From Diphasiastrum complanatum (lineage: Eukaryota > Streptophyta > Lycopodiopsida > Lycopodiales > Lycopodiaceae): a stretch of 64,000 bases of DNA. Each line of letters starts with the position of its first letter. Position 1 is the stretch's first letter. Below are positions 46,279 to 55,744 of this stretch, piece by piece. The notes below the pieces were generated by a model. It searched no databases. It had not been told where the DNA came from and saw only the letters and a list, made by a program, of their open reading frames with translations. A program made the translations under genes and the position numbers. Location: the NCBI GenBank assembly GCA_029204225.1, contig MU832591.1, positions 1-64,000 on the forward strand, read 5' to 3'.

Positions 46279-46535
46279 CTCCCCGGCACAAAATTGGATC
46301 AAACAGCAGCAAGCCCTGGTGCATCAACAACTAGAGCAGCATCTGATGTAGAGGAATCAACAAGTGCAGGAGGAGCACGATCCTGATCCGCAAGTGACGG
46401 TCTATGATAAAAGACATCAATAGGCTCCCATGTGGCCTCCTCAACAAGACGACCATCGAACTAGACCAAAAACTGAATCAGCCGGCAGCATTGACTATGG
46501 TGAAGGCGAACCTGGTGAATGGCAGCTGGTAAGAA
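46279..46535 (-). pseudogene. Element D 3' scrap: end of pol with chromodomain
   Basis: Minus-strand remnant of the chromodomain region and pol C-terminus (A-L-V-D-S-S-T-S region at about 46345; W-x-G-R-L-V-E-E-A-T-W-E-P region at about 46425-46470), with changes that break the frame. Confidence 0.7.
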
Positions 46536-46539
46536 AGGA

Positions 46540-48035
46540 AACAGCCAAGGATCAACATCATGGTGACAAAGGGAACATCTTGGCCGCGTCATCTGAAACC
46601 AAGCAATATGGAACAACCAGGAATGTCAAGGAACCAGAAGAAGATCAAGCAGGAACCAGGAATGCCAAGGTATCCGTAATGCCCAAGATAGTAGAGGATC
46701 AGCCCAAAAGATAGGGACATCATACCAAGGTATCCAAAAAGCCCGAGAAGGTAGAACTGCATCAGCAACGGGAAGCCAATAAGGAAACTGGAAAAGAGAT
46801 GGACACTCATCGCGAATAGCCGCATCATACACGTAACCATCAACCATATCTGCAAACTCAGTGATATAGGTGCCCCAAGAAAAGATAGCAGCATTGGAAG
46901 ACCAGCACCAAGGAGTAGGAACATAAGCAGGATGACAACCACGCTGTAGTAGCATGGAAAAGCAAGCGATATGCCAGGAAACATGGATCATAAAGAGATC
47001 ATCCTGACAAAGGATAGCTAAAATGGAGAAATGTGCACCAGCATGGTCAAAAGCCCCAGGTATCCATAAGGCCCATGAATGAGAAGTAGCAATGGCACAC
47101 GGTACCTTCAAGGCCCCTATCACGAGAAGAGCAGCATGCCAAAAGCTCCAGAAGGTCCAAGAAATCAATGCATCATCTAAAAAGACATGATGCATAAAAA
47201 CAATAGCAACAAATCTAGAAATAGTAAAGGCCTCAACTGAAAAACTGTAGCCGAAAAACTCATCCAGAAAGACCTCATATGGACATACCAATCCATCATA
47301 GGATACACCAAAAACGGATGGAGAATCGGATGACCCATCGGAACTAGCCGCAAGTGTAATCCCAAAGTACACACTAGGCGCACAAGTGAGGAATAGAAGA
47401 AATGCACTGGAACGAGGAACGGGATCCCCAACATCAGTAGCAAGCATCGGATCAATATCCACGTGTAGCTGGGAATGAGTATCAAAGCACATATGAGCAA
47501 TACTGAAGTATATGGCGGCAACATTCCCAAAAACTATCTAACAGAGGAGAAGGAACTCTCTCAAGGTACTCTGATGGTCGCGGAAAACCAGAACAAAGTG
47601 GCAACTCAGCATCAGAGACCAAGCGATATGGAGCAACCTGAAATGACGGGGAATCTGGAGATCACCTGGACAAACAGTAGCTAGAAAGGAGGCAATAACC
47701 CAAGCCATCAGGATATGCCAAGCCTGACAATGAGCAACAATCCAAGGAATAGACCCACATGCATAATCATAGAGATATCCGCACCATAGGCGATCTGTAA
47801 TATGGAAAAACCAGCACCAATCAACAGGTCCAAACGGAAACCAAGCTATACGTAATAACCAGGAAAGCCATATATCCATAGCATCGGCATGGACTGCAGC
47901 AAACCTATATGTAGACACACAAGGAGACTGAAGGATGCCCGTATACTCATCTAGAAAGATCCCAGCATATAAATACCCTAGATAAGTAATAATGACCATC
48001 TCGCAAATATCCTCAGATGGAAAATGTGTAACGGC
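46540..48035 (-). other. Foreign module in element D (W-A-L-R-I-P-W-H type)
   Basis: About 1.5 kb joining gag (after V-E-A-M-S-L-A) to the chromodomain scrap. Two long minus-strand open frames cover it: 47492-46626 (288 codons) and the continuation of the gag frame 48030-47538. Repeated segments include V-F-L-D-E-F-F-G-Y, F-L-D-E-Y-T-G, L-S-W-L-L-R-I-A-W, H-S-W-A-L-W-I-P-G and L-S-W-A-L-R-I-P-W-H-S-W. It is rich in W, F, L and A, with short hydrophobic stretches. The same repeat style and a 14-base identity occur in element B at 19765-20925. No known domain recognised. Coding status is uncertain, since the repeats could be satellite-like DNA that happens to stay open. Confidence 0.6.
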
Positions 48036-48880
48036 AAGGGCCAAAGACATCGCCTCAACAAGTGTGGGAGGACAGAAGGAAGAAACATCGTAACGTAAGG
48101 CACCACGAAGCCCAGCAATGTAACGAGAAATAAGCTCAGTGGGCGGTAGATCTGTGAAAAGATAAGAAAGCTCCATAAACTGATCTATATAAAAAGCAAG
48201 GTCACTGGTCTGAGTGAGACTACGGAATGTATCACGTTGGCGGTCGAGCCACTGAGGATCAATCATAGCATGACGGAGGTCACGGCAAAAGGTATGCCAT
48301 ATATGGAGCCCTTCTCGATCAGAATCAGCTTGATAAACTTGCGACCACGTGGCGGCGCGTCCATCTAAGTGTAAAGCAGCCAACTGGATCTTCTGAGGAT
48401 CAGTCTTAGGGTAGATCTGTAAATATGTGTCAAGCTTAGCAAACCAAATAAGTTCCCGTCAGAGAAACCGGAATAGGTAGCAAGTTGTACCCTATCACGA
48501 AAGTCTAGAGCAAAGTGTGGCTCAGGAACTGGGGGACGTGGAAAGAAACCAGGAGGTGGGTTAGGTGGTATGAACGGTCCACCACCAGGCTGACTAGCAG
48601 AAGAAGATGGAAATCCAAATGGAGGGGGAGTCCCAAATGAAGGAAAGACAGGAGCTTTTCCAGGACCATGAGGCTGTAAAGAATCAATATGTGACTGCAT
48701 AGTAGGAAAGCTGGTCATAACTATATCGAAGCGAAGAACGAGGCCAGAAAGGGTTTCATCCATGCGCCGAAACTGATCGGATAAGTTTTCCTGAACAGTG
48801 TCACTCGGGGTAGGTGAATGTGCCATAATGATAGTGTAAGGAATAGACGAAAACTTGAGGGAGCGGACTCTTGTCGTCAC
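48036..48880 (-). pseudogene. Element D gag N-terminal half
   Basis: Gag from M-A-H-S-P-T-P-S-D-T (ATG near 48823) through R-M-D-E-T-L-S-G-L-V-L-R-F-D, a proline/glycine-rich region, a frame break near 48450, then H-L-D-G-R-A-A-T-W and L-I-S-R-Y-I-A-G-L-R-G-A-L. It is cut off after the S-L-A codons by the foreign module. Confidence 0.85.
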
Positions 48881-49217
48881 CCCAAATTAGTCTATTAAAA
48901 CCAATATTATCACAACTAAGAACGCGCAGCAATCAGCAAATGGAAAGAGTGAAAATGAAGGCTGTAAAAATGCGGTGGACAGCCAGGAGGGAAATGTCGA
49001 ATTGAAATATCAAACGGAGTCGGAATTCCGTGAAATGTGGTTGAGGATGGGCGCTGGAGAGCCTTTTGATAAACTGTGAAAGATGGCTGGAAACGAATAA
49101 AATAATAGGCGAAAGTGACAAGTCGGAAGGGCTGGGGCTGCGATGAATAGGCTGCAGGATTTTGGCAATTTGGAATAGCAAACGATTACGGAATTGGGTG
49201 ATTTTTGGATAGGAGGC

Positions 49218-49272
<55 letters not shown>

Positions 49273-49819
49273 GAAGATCAAAGCTGAAAATGGGTGCTGG
49301 TCTCAGCTAGTAAGATCCACAAATGTCCAGCAACATGATGGAAAAACCGTTAAAAATGGTGATGAAGTAGGGCGCTGAACAGCCTCCAAACAATCAGCAA
49401 AATGGACAGCAAATTGGTGGAGAAATCCGTCGAAGATGGCAAGGTAGTAGGGTGTTGGGCAGTAGCTACCAAAATCCGCACATAACCTGAAAAAAAAAAT
49501 GGAGAAACACACTGAAAATGGTGATGAAGTAGGGCGCTGGACAGCTTCCAATCAAGCCACGAAATGGGCAACAAATCGGTGGAGAAAATCGACGAAAGTG
49601 ACAAGGTAGTAGGGCGCTGGCCAGCCTCTACCGAATCTAGAAAAACGATGGAAATCTGATGAAAAAATCGACGAAAGTGATGGGTTAGTAGGGCGCTAGA
49701 CAGCCTCTACTAAATCTGAAAAAACGATGGAAATCTGATGAAAAAATCGACAAAAGTGATGGGTTAGTAGGGCGCTGGACAGCCTCTACTAAATCTGAAA
49801 AAGTAGTGCACATGAAAGT
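48881..49819 (-). other. Leader of element D with 80-bp repeats
   Basis: Untranslated leader. GTAGGG(C/T)G(C/T)T markers at 49370, 49450, 49532, 49612, 49691 and 49770 define six units of about 80 bp. A (GA)n run of roughly 25 units lies at 49220-49270. Confidence 0.85.
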
Positions 49820-49831
49820 GCTCCGATACCA
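49820..49831 (-). other. Primer-binding site of element D
   Basis: Minus strand TGGTATCGGAGC, one base off the initiator-Met tRNA complement. Confidence 0.8.
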
Positions 49832-50243
49832 AGTTACGAATAGAGCCACAGCTGATCTAGAGCTAAGCTATGAAAGCATCACATAAGCAAGACTTAAGCT
49901 ATGAAAGCAGCACATAAGCAAGACTTAACCCTAGAAAGCAGGAAAGAGAGAGATTAAGGAGACTAAAGAGAGAGATCAATATCATCAGCTGAATAACAAA
50001 TGACACAGTTTCCCTACTTATAGCCAAGAGGAAGCCCTAAAAGGAAGCTTCTGGTGCGCCCTCCAAGAAGGCCCCCACTCTCCAGTAATATGTCCAAATG
50101 GCCTAATAATGAGTAATAAGGCCAAAGGCCAACCATATAGTCTAAGTGTCACTAATGAATAAAAAGGGCCCAAGGCCTGCTTATGCATAAAGTAAAGTAA
50201 ATGTAAATGGACGCAGCGAATGTAATGAGCCGAGTCCATAACT
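49832..50243 (-). repeat. LTR2 of element D
   Basis: 412 bp. Lacks about 30 bp (GGCTAGGGCCCAACTGGGAG region) present in LTR1 and LTR3. Confidence 0.88.
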
Positions 50244-50316
50244 CTCCTCATGCCCTATTTGAAGGTGATTTTGACACATTTCATCAACAGTTGTTTGCTG
50301 GTTTTTAGCCCATGGT

Positions 50317-50729
50317 GCTAAGCTATGAAAGCATCACATAAGCAAGACTTAAGCTATGAAAGCAGCACATAAGCAAGACTTAACTCTAGAAAGCAAGAAA
50401 GAGAGAGATTAAGGAGACTAAAGAGAGAGATCAATATCATCAGCTGAATAACAAATGACACAGTTTCCCTACTTATAGCCAAGAGGAAGCCCTAAAAGGA
50501 AGCTTCCGGTGGCTAGGGCCCAACTGGGAGGGAAAATAGTGCGCCCTCCAAGAAGGCCCCCACTCTCCAGTAATATGTTCAAATGGCCTAATAATGAATA
50601 ATAAGGCCAAAGGCCAACCATATAGTCTAAGTGTCACTAATGAATAAAAAAGGGCTCAAGGCCTGCTTATGCATAAAGTAAAGTAAATGTAAATGGACGC
50701 GGCGAATGTAATGAGCCGAGTCCATAACT
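50317..50729 (-). repeat. LTR3 of element D (truncated)
   Basis: Begins at GCTAAGCTATGAAAGC, missing the first bases of the plus-strand LTR copy, and ends CCATAACT. Confidence 0.85.
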
Positions 50730-50905
50730 GATCCCAAGCATACCGTTATGGTTGAGGGATCAAATCTCGAGGATTCAAATGGAAACAGTATTCCATTCAG
50801 GATGAGTATCTACTTGACAGAAACAGACTGTGTGTTCTCGACTCAGAGGATTTTAGGCACCAAGTAATAGTATGAATGTCATGACAGCCCTAAGCGGGAC
50901 ACAAT
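50730..50905 (+). pseudogene. Element F, linker into integrase
   Basis: Resumes F after D. Matches the E segment around 40270-40430, including AAATGGAAACAGTATTCCAT, then Q-D-E-Y-L-like codons and the beginning of the integrase zinc region, where it stops. Confidence 0.8.
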
Positions 50906-51051
50906 ACCTATGTTAACATGGGTAGCCATTTGTATCCCTTCATAAGATTGGTCTACTTTAGCTTATAAGAGGAATTGGAGCACTCGGGCACGTATTCACA
51001 TGAAGAAGCGCAACCAATTGTCTGCAGATCAATGCAAGCGTTTGAAGTATT
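50906..51051 (+). pseudogene. hAT dimerisation-domain fragment
   Basis: Plus strand reads K-R-N-W-S-T-R-A-R-I-H, then K-K-R-N-Q-L-S-A-D-Q-C-K-R-L-K, the conserved end of hAT transposases. It is cut by element H at 51052. Confidence 0.7.
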
Positions 51052-51570
51052 AGTTACGAACGGATCCACAAGTAATCTAAGGCTAAACTAGAAAGTAGCA
51101 CAAAAGCAAGACTTAATCCTAGAAAGCAGAGATCCATATCATAAGTTGAAAATAAAAGTGACACTAGAGCCCTACTTATACCCAACCGGAAGCCCTAAAA
51201 AGGGGTCCAGAGGATAAGAGTCAACTGGGAGGGAACATAGTGCGCCCTCCAAGAGGGACCCCCTCCAAGGTAATATGGTCTAAATGTCAATAAAATGAAT
51301 AATACGGCCCAAGGCCAACCATATAGTCTAAATGTCAGTAAACAATAAAATAGACGGCCCAAGGCCTGCTTATGCATAAAAGCAAAGGTAAAGTAGATGC
51401 AAATGGACATGGTGAATGTAAAAAGCCAAGTCCATAACTCTCCCCGACACAAAAAAAAGCCCCGCCGTGAAATGAAGAGGCAGCATAAGATCAAGCAGCA
51501 CGCCCTGGTGTATCAGCAACTGTGAAAGAGGAATCAATAAATGCAGCAAGAGCACGAGCCTGGTCCGGCT
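51052..51570 (-). mobile_element. Family X fragment H (3' LTR plus pol end)
   Basis: LTR 51052-51439 (AGTTACGAAC on the plus strand to CCATAACT), then CTCCCCGACAC and the reverse-oriented end of pol (R-A-R-A-L-A-A-F-I-D-S-S). Sequence of the family ends near 51570. The second LTR is absent. The left flank is the hAT fragment. Confidence 0.82.
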
Positions 51571-52419
51571 ATGGTGAGCTTAGCGAGGTAGAGAGAGGCC
51601 ATCCACCAGTGGTAGGGGTCAAGGCAGGCCTAAAGGGCAACTTGCCTTTTCTAATAACACCAGAGAGGGCTTTGTTTTTCATGTCATGAATGAGCTCTCA
51701 TATTGATTCTTTCCTATTTTTATACTCATTAAATAGAAATGTACTATTCCTGCAACAGACCTATTGTGAGCCACAATGCTTTATTCTACAAGCCATTGTA
51801 CTTTCATTTTACAAGCTATTGATGAGTGATTCAATTTACGCATAGTTTTTGTAAAATGTCATATGTGATTGTAGTTGATGACTTTGTTTTCAATGAGTTA
51901 GCCACTGACTGTAATGATTAATCTTTTTTCTGGCTTAGGCTTGGGCTTAAGGTTTATCTACACCATCACACACACGCAACCCCCATAATTGCATATTTGA
52001 TCATAAGTTGCAAACTTTTAAAGCCAAATTTTGTTTTGAAGGCCTCCCCATACTCATCTGAATATACCACTAACTTTTTGAAAATCGAAAAAATAAAAAA
52101 TTTAAATCAAAATAAAAGAATCCAGGTTCTGAAACAGAATACATTCAGGATTGTTTCAATGGGCCCAAAGAGGGCTAAGACTTGCGAAATAGGGCCTGTA
52201 GCCCAAAATAACCTTTCACACTAATTAATAAGAAATTCCAGAATAAGAAATGAAGAGCCAAGTGCTGAAACCATTTGGTCTATTTTCAAATAAAGGCATG
52301 GGCCAAAGGCCCAAGGAGGTGGCATTTATATGCATGTAATTGAAATATAAAAGAAATAGTAACGCATTGAATCATTAATAACATTAAAAAGGTCAAGAAG
52401 CCAAGGCTTATTAATGCAC
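51571..52419. other. Intronic DNA, no gene recognised
   Basis: A/T-rich. Only short, unconvincing open frames on both strands. By position it is the start of the inferred 44.7-kb intron of the minus-strand host gene. Confidence 0.45.
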
Positions 52420-52536
52420 CTCTTCCCGTTGAAAAATGCGGTCCTCGATTTTACGAATTTCTGCTCTTTTTGTGTCGAGACTCATTTGCACCAAAAAGAT
52501 TTCTCTCTTTTTTTCAATATATTCCGCCATGTTTTC
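52420..52536 (-). CDS. CFAP100: Exon of DUF4200 coiled-coil ciliary protein (CFAP100-like)
   Basis: A 117-nt exon of 39 codons on the minus strand. It starts E-N-M-A-E-Y-I-E-K, continues K-R-E-I-F-L-V-Q-M-S-L-D-T-K-R and ends A-E-I-R-K-I-E-D-R-I-F-Q-R-E-E. The acceptor is TTATATTGCAG; the donor is GAG|GTGCAT. The K-R-E-x-F-L-V-Q-x-x-L-x-x-K-R core is the N-terminal signature of DUF4200, found in CFAP100/CFAP73-type ciliary proteins. CFAP100 and CFAP73 form the MIA complex that regulates inner dynein arms. Next exon by phase and by protein logic is 7640-7717. It is all helical and charged, with no stops. Assignment to CFAP100 is by recognition only. Confidence 0.7.
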
Positions 52537-52723
52537 CTGCAATATAACTTTTTTCTTGTATTAACAACCCACACTTTCAATTCACACCAAAATGTAGCAA
52601 TCAATGTTAAATGAAAAAAATCGCTGATATCAAAGCACACAGTTCTTCCTTGAAGAAAGGTACAGAATACAGCGTTTTTATTTTTTCGTTACTTGCAAAG
52701 AATATGAACATTAAGGAACCTAC

Positions 52724-52816
52724 TCTTCCTTTGTGATAATGTTCCACTGGGAGAGTCATAGTGATTTTTCTCTGTTCAATCTCGGTGGCAACTTTTTGAT
52801 CAATATCTGCGAGCTC
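52724..52816 (-). CDS. Probable upstream exon of the same gene
   Basis: A 93-nt minus-strand open block, phase 0 at both ends, reading E-L-A-D-I-D-Q-K-V-A-T-E-I-E-Q-R-K and ending E-H-Y-H-K-G-R. Donor AGA|GTAGGT is good; acceptor ACATAG has a weak pyrimidine tract. Joined to the next exon it gives K-G-R-E-N-M-A-E-Y-I. Charged and helical, as expected before the DUF4200 coil. Confidence 0.5.
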
Positions 52817-52975
52817 CTATGTCCATCTCCTTGCAGAGGGAACAACATTGCAGTGGAAAAATAAGTTGGATGACTTCCTAAAAAATAACAATTGATCAAA
52901 CTTAAGCCTATGGTGGACTCAAACTTTGTATCTCTCTTTGTTCATTCCAGTGAAAATACCTACAAAAATCTACAC

Positions 52976-53016
52976 ATCAACTACTTCTTTGTCCAGCAAT
53001 GAGCACTTCCTGCATC
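52976..53016 (-). CDS. Possible further upstream exon
   Basis: A 41-nt block with acceptor TTTGTCCACAG and weak donor GAT|GTGTAG. In the one open phase it reads C-R-K-C-S-L-L-D-K-E-V-V-D and would join E-L-A-D-I-D in phase 0. Too short to trust without transcript data. Confidence 0.25.
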
Positions 53017-53170
53017 CTGTGGACAAAGTTTAAGCTACTTGTAATTTCCAGCATAGAATGTTGTGCCCTACTGCAGTAATTTTAAGCCAATAATTTGCAT
53101 ATCCTGTCCATCAAGAAAATATCAAGCTACAGGAATAAGATTGTAACCATGTCATTATGTGAACTAGTAA

Positions 53171-53297
53171 CCCAACGGGGTTGGCTCAGTTGGTTAGCTT
53201 GACATACAAAGTTTCTTTGGTATCAGGTTCGAGCCTCCTCTTGGAAACCAAGAAGCATTATGTACCCCAAATGTAGTACGATGATATTTTTTTTTTT
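53171..53297 (+). mobile_element. tRNA-derived SINE
   Basis: 127-bp element with RNA polymerase III boxes: A box TGGCTCAGTTGG (about 53182-53193) and B box GGTTCGAGCCT (about 53227-53237). It ends in a T run and is flanked by AGTAA at 53166-53170 and 53298-53302. The body does not fold into a full tRNA cloverleaf. It resembles plant Au-type SINEs, which also start with ...GGCTCAGTTGGTTAG and end in T. Mobilised in trans by LINE proteins. Confidence 0.75.
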
Positions 53298-53302
53298 AGT
53301 AA

Positions 53303-54641
53303 GAGTCATGACAACCGTTTGACTCATCTTACACAAAAAATCAGGAACTTTTTCTTAAGCATGTAGAACATTTGCAAATTTGCCAGCTTCATTAACAAAA
53401 TGCCCACAAGTATCTTGGTAGGGCGATAATCTTATGAGCATCGAAGTATTACAGGATCGCAAATAACAGCCCCAGACTGAGAAGCAAAGAACGAAATATG
53501 AAGGATAAGAAAAAGTCTTAGGCTATTTGGCATGGTATTCTCAATAAAATCTATAATAGTTCTCACAGTAGTTTGAGGAGAATTTTCTTGAGTGTGTTGG
53601 GATAAGTTTTTGTAAACTTGATGGGGGAAAATACAGACAAGGCTGTGGTTCAACATTTGCAAAAGCCAATGATGTTCCAGGCTGGTGCTCAGGATGTTAT
53701 GGACGTACTCACAGTCTCAGGTTCATGATTTTTCTGCAAAATTATTCAGCAACTGAATTCTGTCATTGTTATAATATTGGTAAGTTTCTAAGTCACTGGC
53801 CAGAAAGACTAAAAATTACCATAAGATTTGCATATTTTTCAGCAATGCCGAGGGCGATGTTCACAAAGCAACAAGTGTCTGTAGTAACTCCTCATTTTGA
53901 CAGAAGGCATTGGGAGTTGAATATGGACAGCCGCTGCAAAAAAAAAGTTGGATGCCTATGTGTATGGAAAAGTGGCAACCAAGTACATTATTTCTTACAT
54001 ACTTCTAAGTTCTAAGGTTTTAATCATGTACAAAGCCTTCAAAGGAACAAGATAACATTAATGGAATAGATTCCCAAAAGCCATAGTATTCAAACTATCG
54101 AGATATGATCAACTTAATCATGAGAGATAATTGTAACATTGTGCATTGTAAGGAATCTTTAAGAAGAACGTTGATGCAAAATGTAATGCTTAAATAAATG
54201 ATCTTATCAAAAAAACTTTGAGGGGACCCTTTCAGTTTGAACCAGCACAGCTAAGTTTCTCTATGAGAACATAATTACAAGCTACGGATGCCTTGTAGAA
54301 CTTGTGAATGTTCAAACATCTGATAAACAAGGAGAACAAAGGTTCAAAAATCCGACAACCTTCTGAATGCTTAGAGGTCAGCAAGTCAATTTCTATTTGT
54401 CAAAGCTACTCTATTGAGCTAAGCGTTTCCAGAAGACCTGATCCAAAAAAATCATGAATCCTTCCATTGAATCTAAAGAATCAAAAGCATTTGCAAATGT
54501 CCAATGAATTGATTCTACCAATCAGTTCCCAGAAAAAATGTCAAATGAACCTGGAGTTGATGCCTATAGGTATTAATGATCAATGAAGTTTCACGAGACG
54601 TAGTTTGGTTTGAGAAGTCAATGATGTCATTAAGTCTGAGG
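53303..54641. other. A/T-rich DNA, no clear gene
   Basis: Probably intron or upstream region of the CFAP100-like gene. One 21-nt block at 53713-53733 has strong splice-like borders on the minus strand (TTTTGCAG and GTGAGTAC) and could be a micro-exon, but cannot be confirmed. Confidence 0.4.
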
Positions 54642-54646
54642 GTCTA

Positions 54647-55064
54647 AGTTATGGACTCGGCTCATTACATTCGCCGCATCCATTTACATTTACAGTTACT
54701 TTACTATATGCATAAGCAGGCCTTGGGCCCTTTTTTATTCATTAGTGACATTCAGACTATATGGTTGGCCTTTGGCCTTATTATTCATTATTAGGCCATT
54801 TGGACATATTACTGGAGAGTGGGGGCCTTCTTGGAGGGCGCACTATTATCCCTCCCAGTTGGGCCCTAGCCACTGGAAGCTTCCTTTTAGGGCTTCCTCT
54901 TGGCTATAAGTAGGGAAACTGTGTCATTTGTCATTCAGCTGATGATATTGATCTCTCTCTTTAGCCTCCTTAATCTCTCTCTTTCCTGCTTTCTAGGGTT
55001 AAGTCTTGCTTATGTGATGCTTTCCTAGCTTAATTCTAGATCAGTTGTGGCTCTATTCGTAACT
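54647..55064 (+). repeat. 5' LTR of element J
   Basis: 418 bp, AGTTATGGACTCGG to TTCGTAACT. Confidence 0.96.
54905..54912 (+). promoter_or_regulatory. TATA box in the J LTR
   Basis: TATAAGTA in the context GGCTATAAGTAGGGAA, conserved in every family X LTR of the window (for example about 1065 and 60514). Likely core promoter of the element. Confidence 0.6.
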
Positions 55065-55744
55065 TGGTATCAGAGCACTTTTCTGAGCACAATCTGGAAT
55101 TTTTTTCTTTGCTGCCTTGCCTTGCTCCTCCATCGTTGTTCCTACAGCTCCATTACCGTTTTGACAGCCCTGTTCCATCGCTACTCCTTCCACTCCTTCC
55201 TGCCCAACGTTCCCCCTGTTTTGTCCCCTCTTTTCTTTGCTGCCCAGCGCTCCTCCTCTTCCTTTCCATCGTTGTCCCTGCTTTCCGACCTATCACTTTC
55301 GTCTGATATTTTTCCAGTTTGCAGCCATCTTCCACAGTTAGTTCCCTGACTGTCCAGCGCCCATCCTCATCCAAAAACTACCCAATTCCGACATCATTTG
55401 CTATTCCAAACAGCTAAAATTCTTCAACCTGTAAATCGTTGCCTCAGCACTCCCAACTTGTCACTTTTGCCTTTTTTTTTCTCCAATTCCAGCCATCTTT
55501 TACAGCTTATCAAAAGGCTGTCGCGCGCTCATTCTCCACCACATTTTCAGGAATTCTGACTCCGTTTACTCTTTCAAATTCACATTGTGTATCCCAGGCT
55601 GTCCAGCGCATTTTTACAGCTTCTCCATTGTTCATTGCTGTCTGTTTTTTTTCAGTTGTGATAATATTGGTTGTAATAGGTTAATTTGGGGTGACGACAA
55701 GAGTCCGCTCCCTCAAGTTTTCGTCTATTCCTTCCACTATCATT
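55065..55744 (+). other. PBS and leader of element J
   Basis: PBS 55065-55076, then a pyrimidine-rich leader with CCAGCGC(T/C) or a close variant at about 55243, 55353, 55522 and 55603. Confidence 0.8.

Larger units (their letters stand above)
45836..50729 (-). mobile_element. Family X element D with three LTRs and a foreign module
   Basis: Minus-strand array LTR1 (45836-46278), internal 1 (46279-49831), LTR2 (49832-50243), a 73-bp internal remnant (50244-50316), LTR3 (50317-50729, start truncated). The outer flanks share GATC (45832-45835 and 50730-50733), consistent with one original insertion into F. The first bases after LTR2 (CTCC) match the family sequence beside a 3' LTR, as expected for a tandem LTR-internal-LTR-internal-LTR product of unequal recombination. 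Internal 1 keeps the gag N-terminus and a scrap of chromodomain, but protease, RT, RNase H and integrase are replaced by a foreign module. Confidence 0.85.
28844..50905 (+). mobile_element. Family Y retrotransposon F (old, split by C and D)
   Basis: Plus-strand relative of E in three pieces: LTR and leader 28844-30195, gag to RNase H 43088-45835, and the linker into integrase 50730-~50905. Element C sits in its leader (target duplication AGCAG) and three-LTR element D sits after its RNase H (GATC). The 3' part with integrase, chromodomain and 3' LTR is missing: F sequence stops near 50905, where a hAT fragment begins. It is older than E, judging from its many stops and frameshifts. Confidence 0.82.
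7718..52419 (-). other. Inferred 44.7-kb intron filled with nested transposons
   Basis: Sequence between the two phase-0 exons of the CFAP100-like gene. The donor is GAG|GTGCAT at the high-coordinate end and the acceptor is CCAG at the low end. It contains elements B, C, D, E, F and H, the LINE, both hAT relics and the 13.6-17.3 kb satellite locus. The inference depends on the two exons belonging to one transcript. The donor after +2 is weak. Confidence 0.55.

Noticed and set aside
46626-47492. Membrane protein gene
   Set aside because: Hydrophobic stretches exist, but the frame lies in a repeat-built module inside a retrotransposon and no family is recognisable.
53171-53243. tRNA gene
   Set aside because: A and B boxes are present, but the stems do not pair as a cloverleaf and the unit has a T tail and AGTAA duplications, so a SINE fits better.
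53713-53733. 21-nt micro-exon with strong splice-like borders
   Set aside because: Its phase does not fit the candidate exon at 52976-53016, and a 21-nt block cannot be supported without transcripts.
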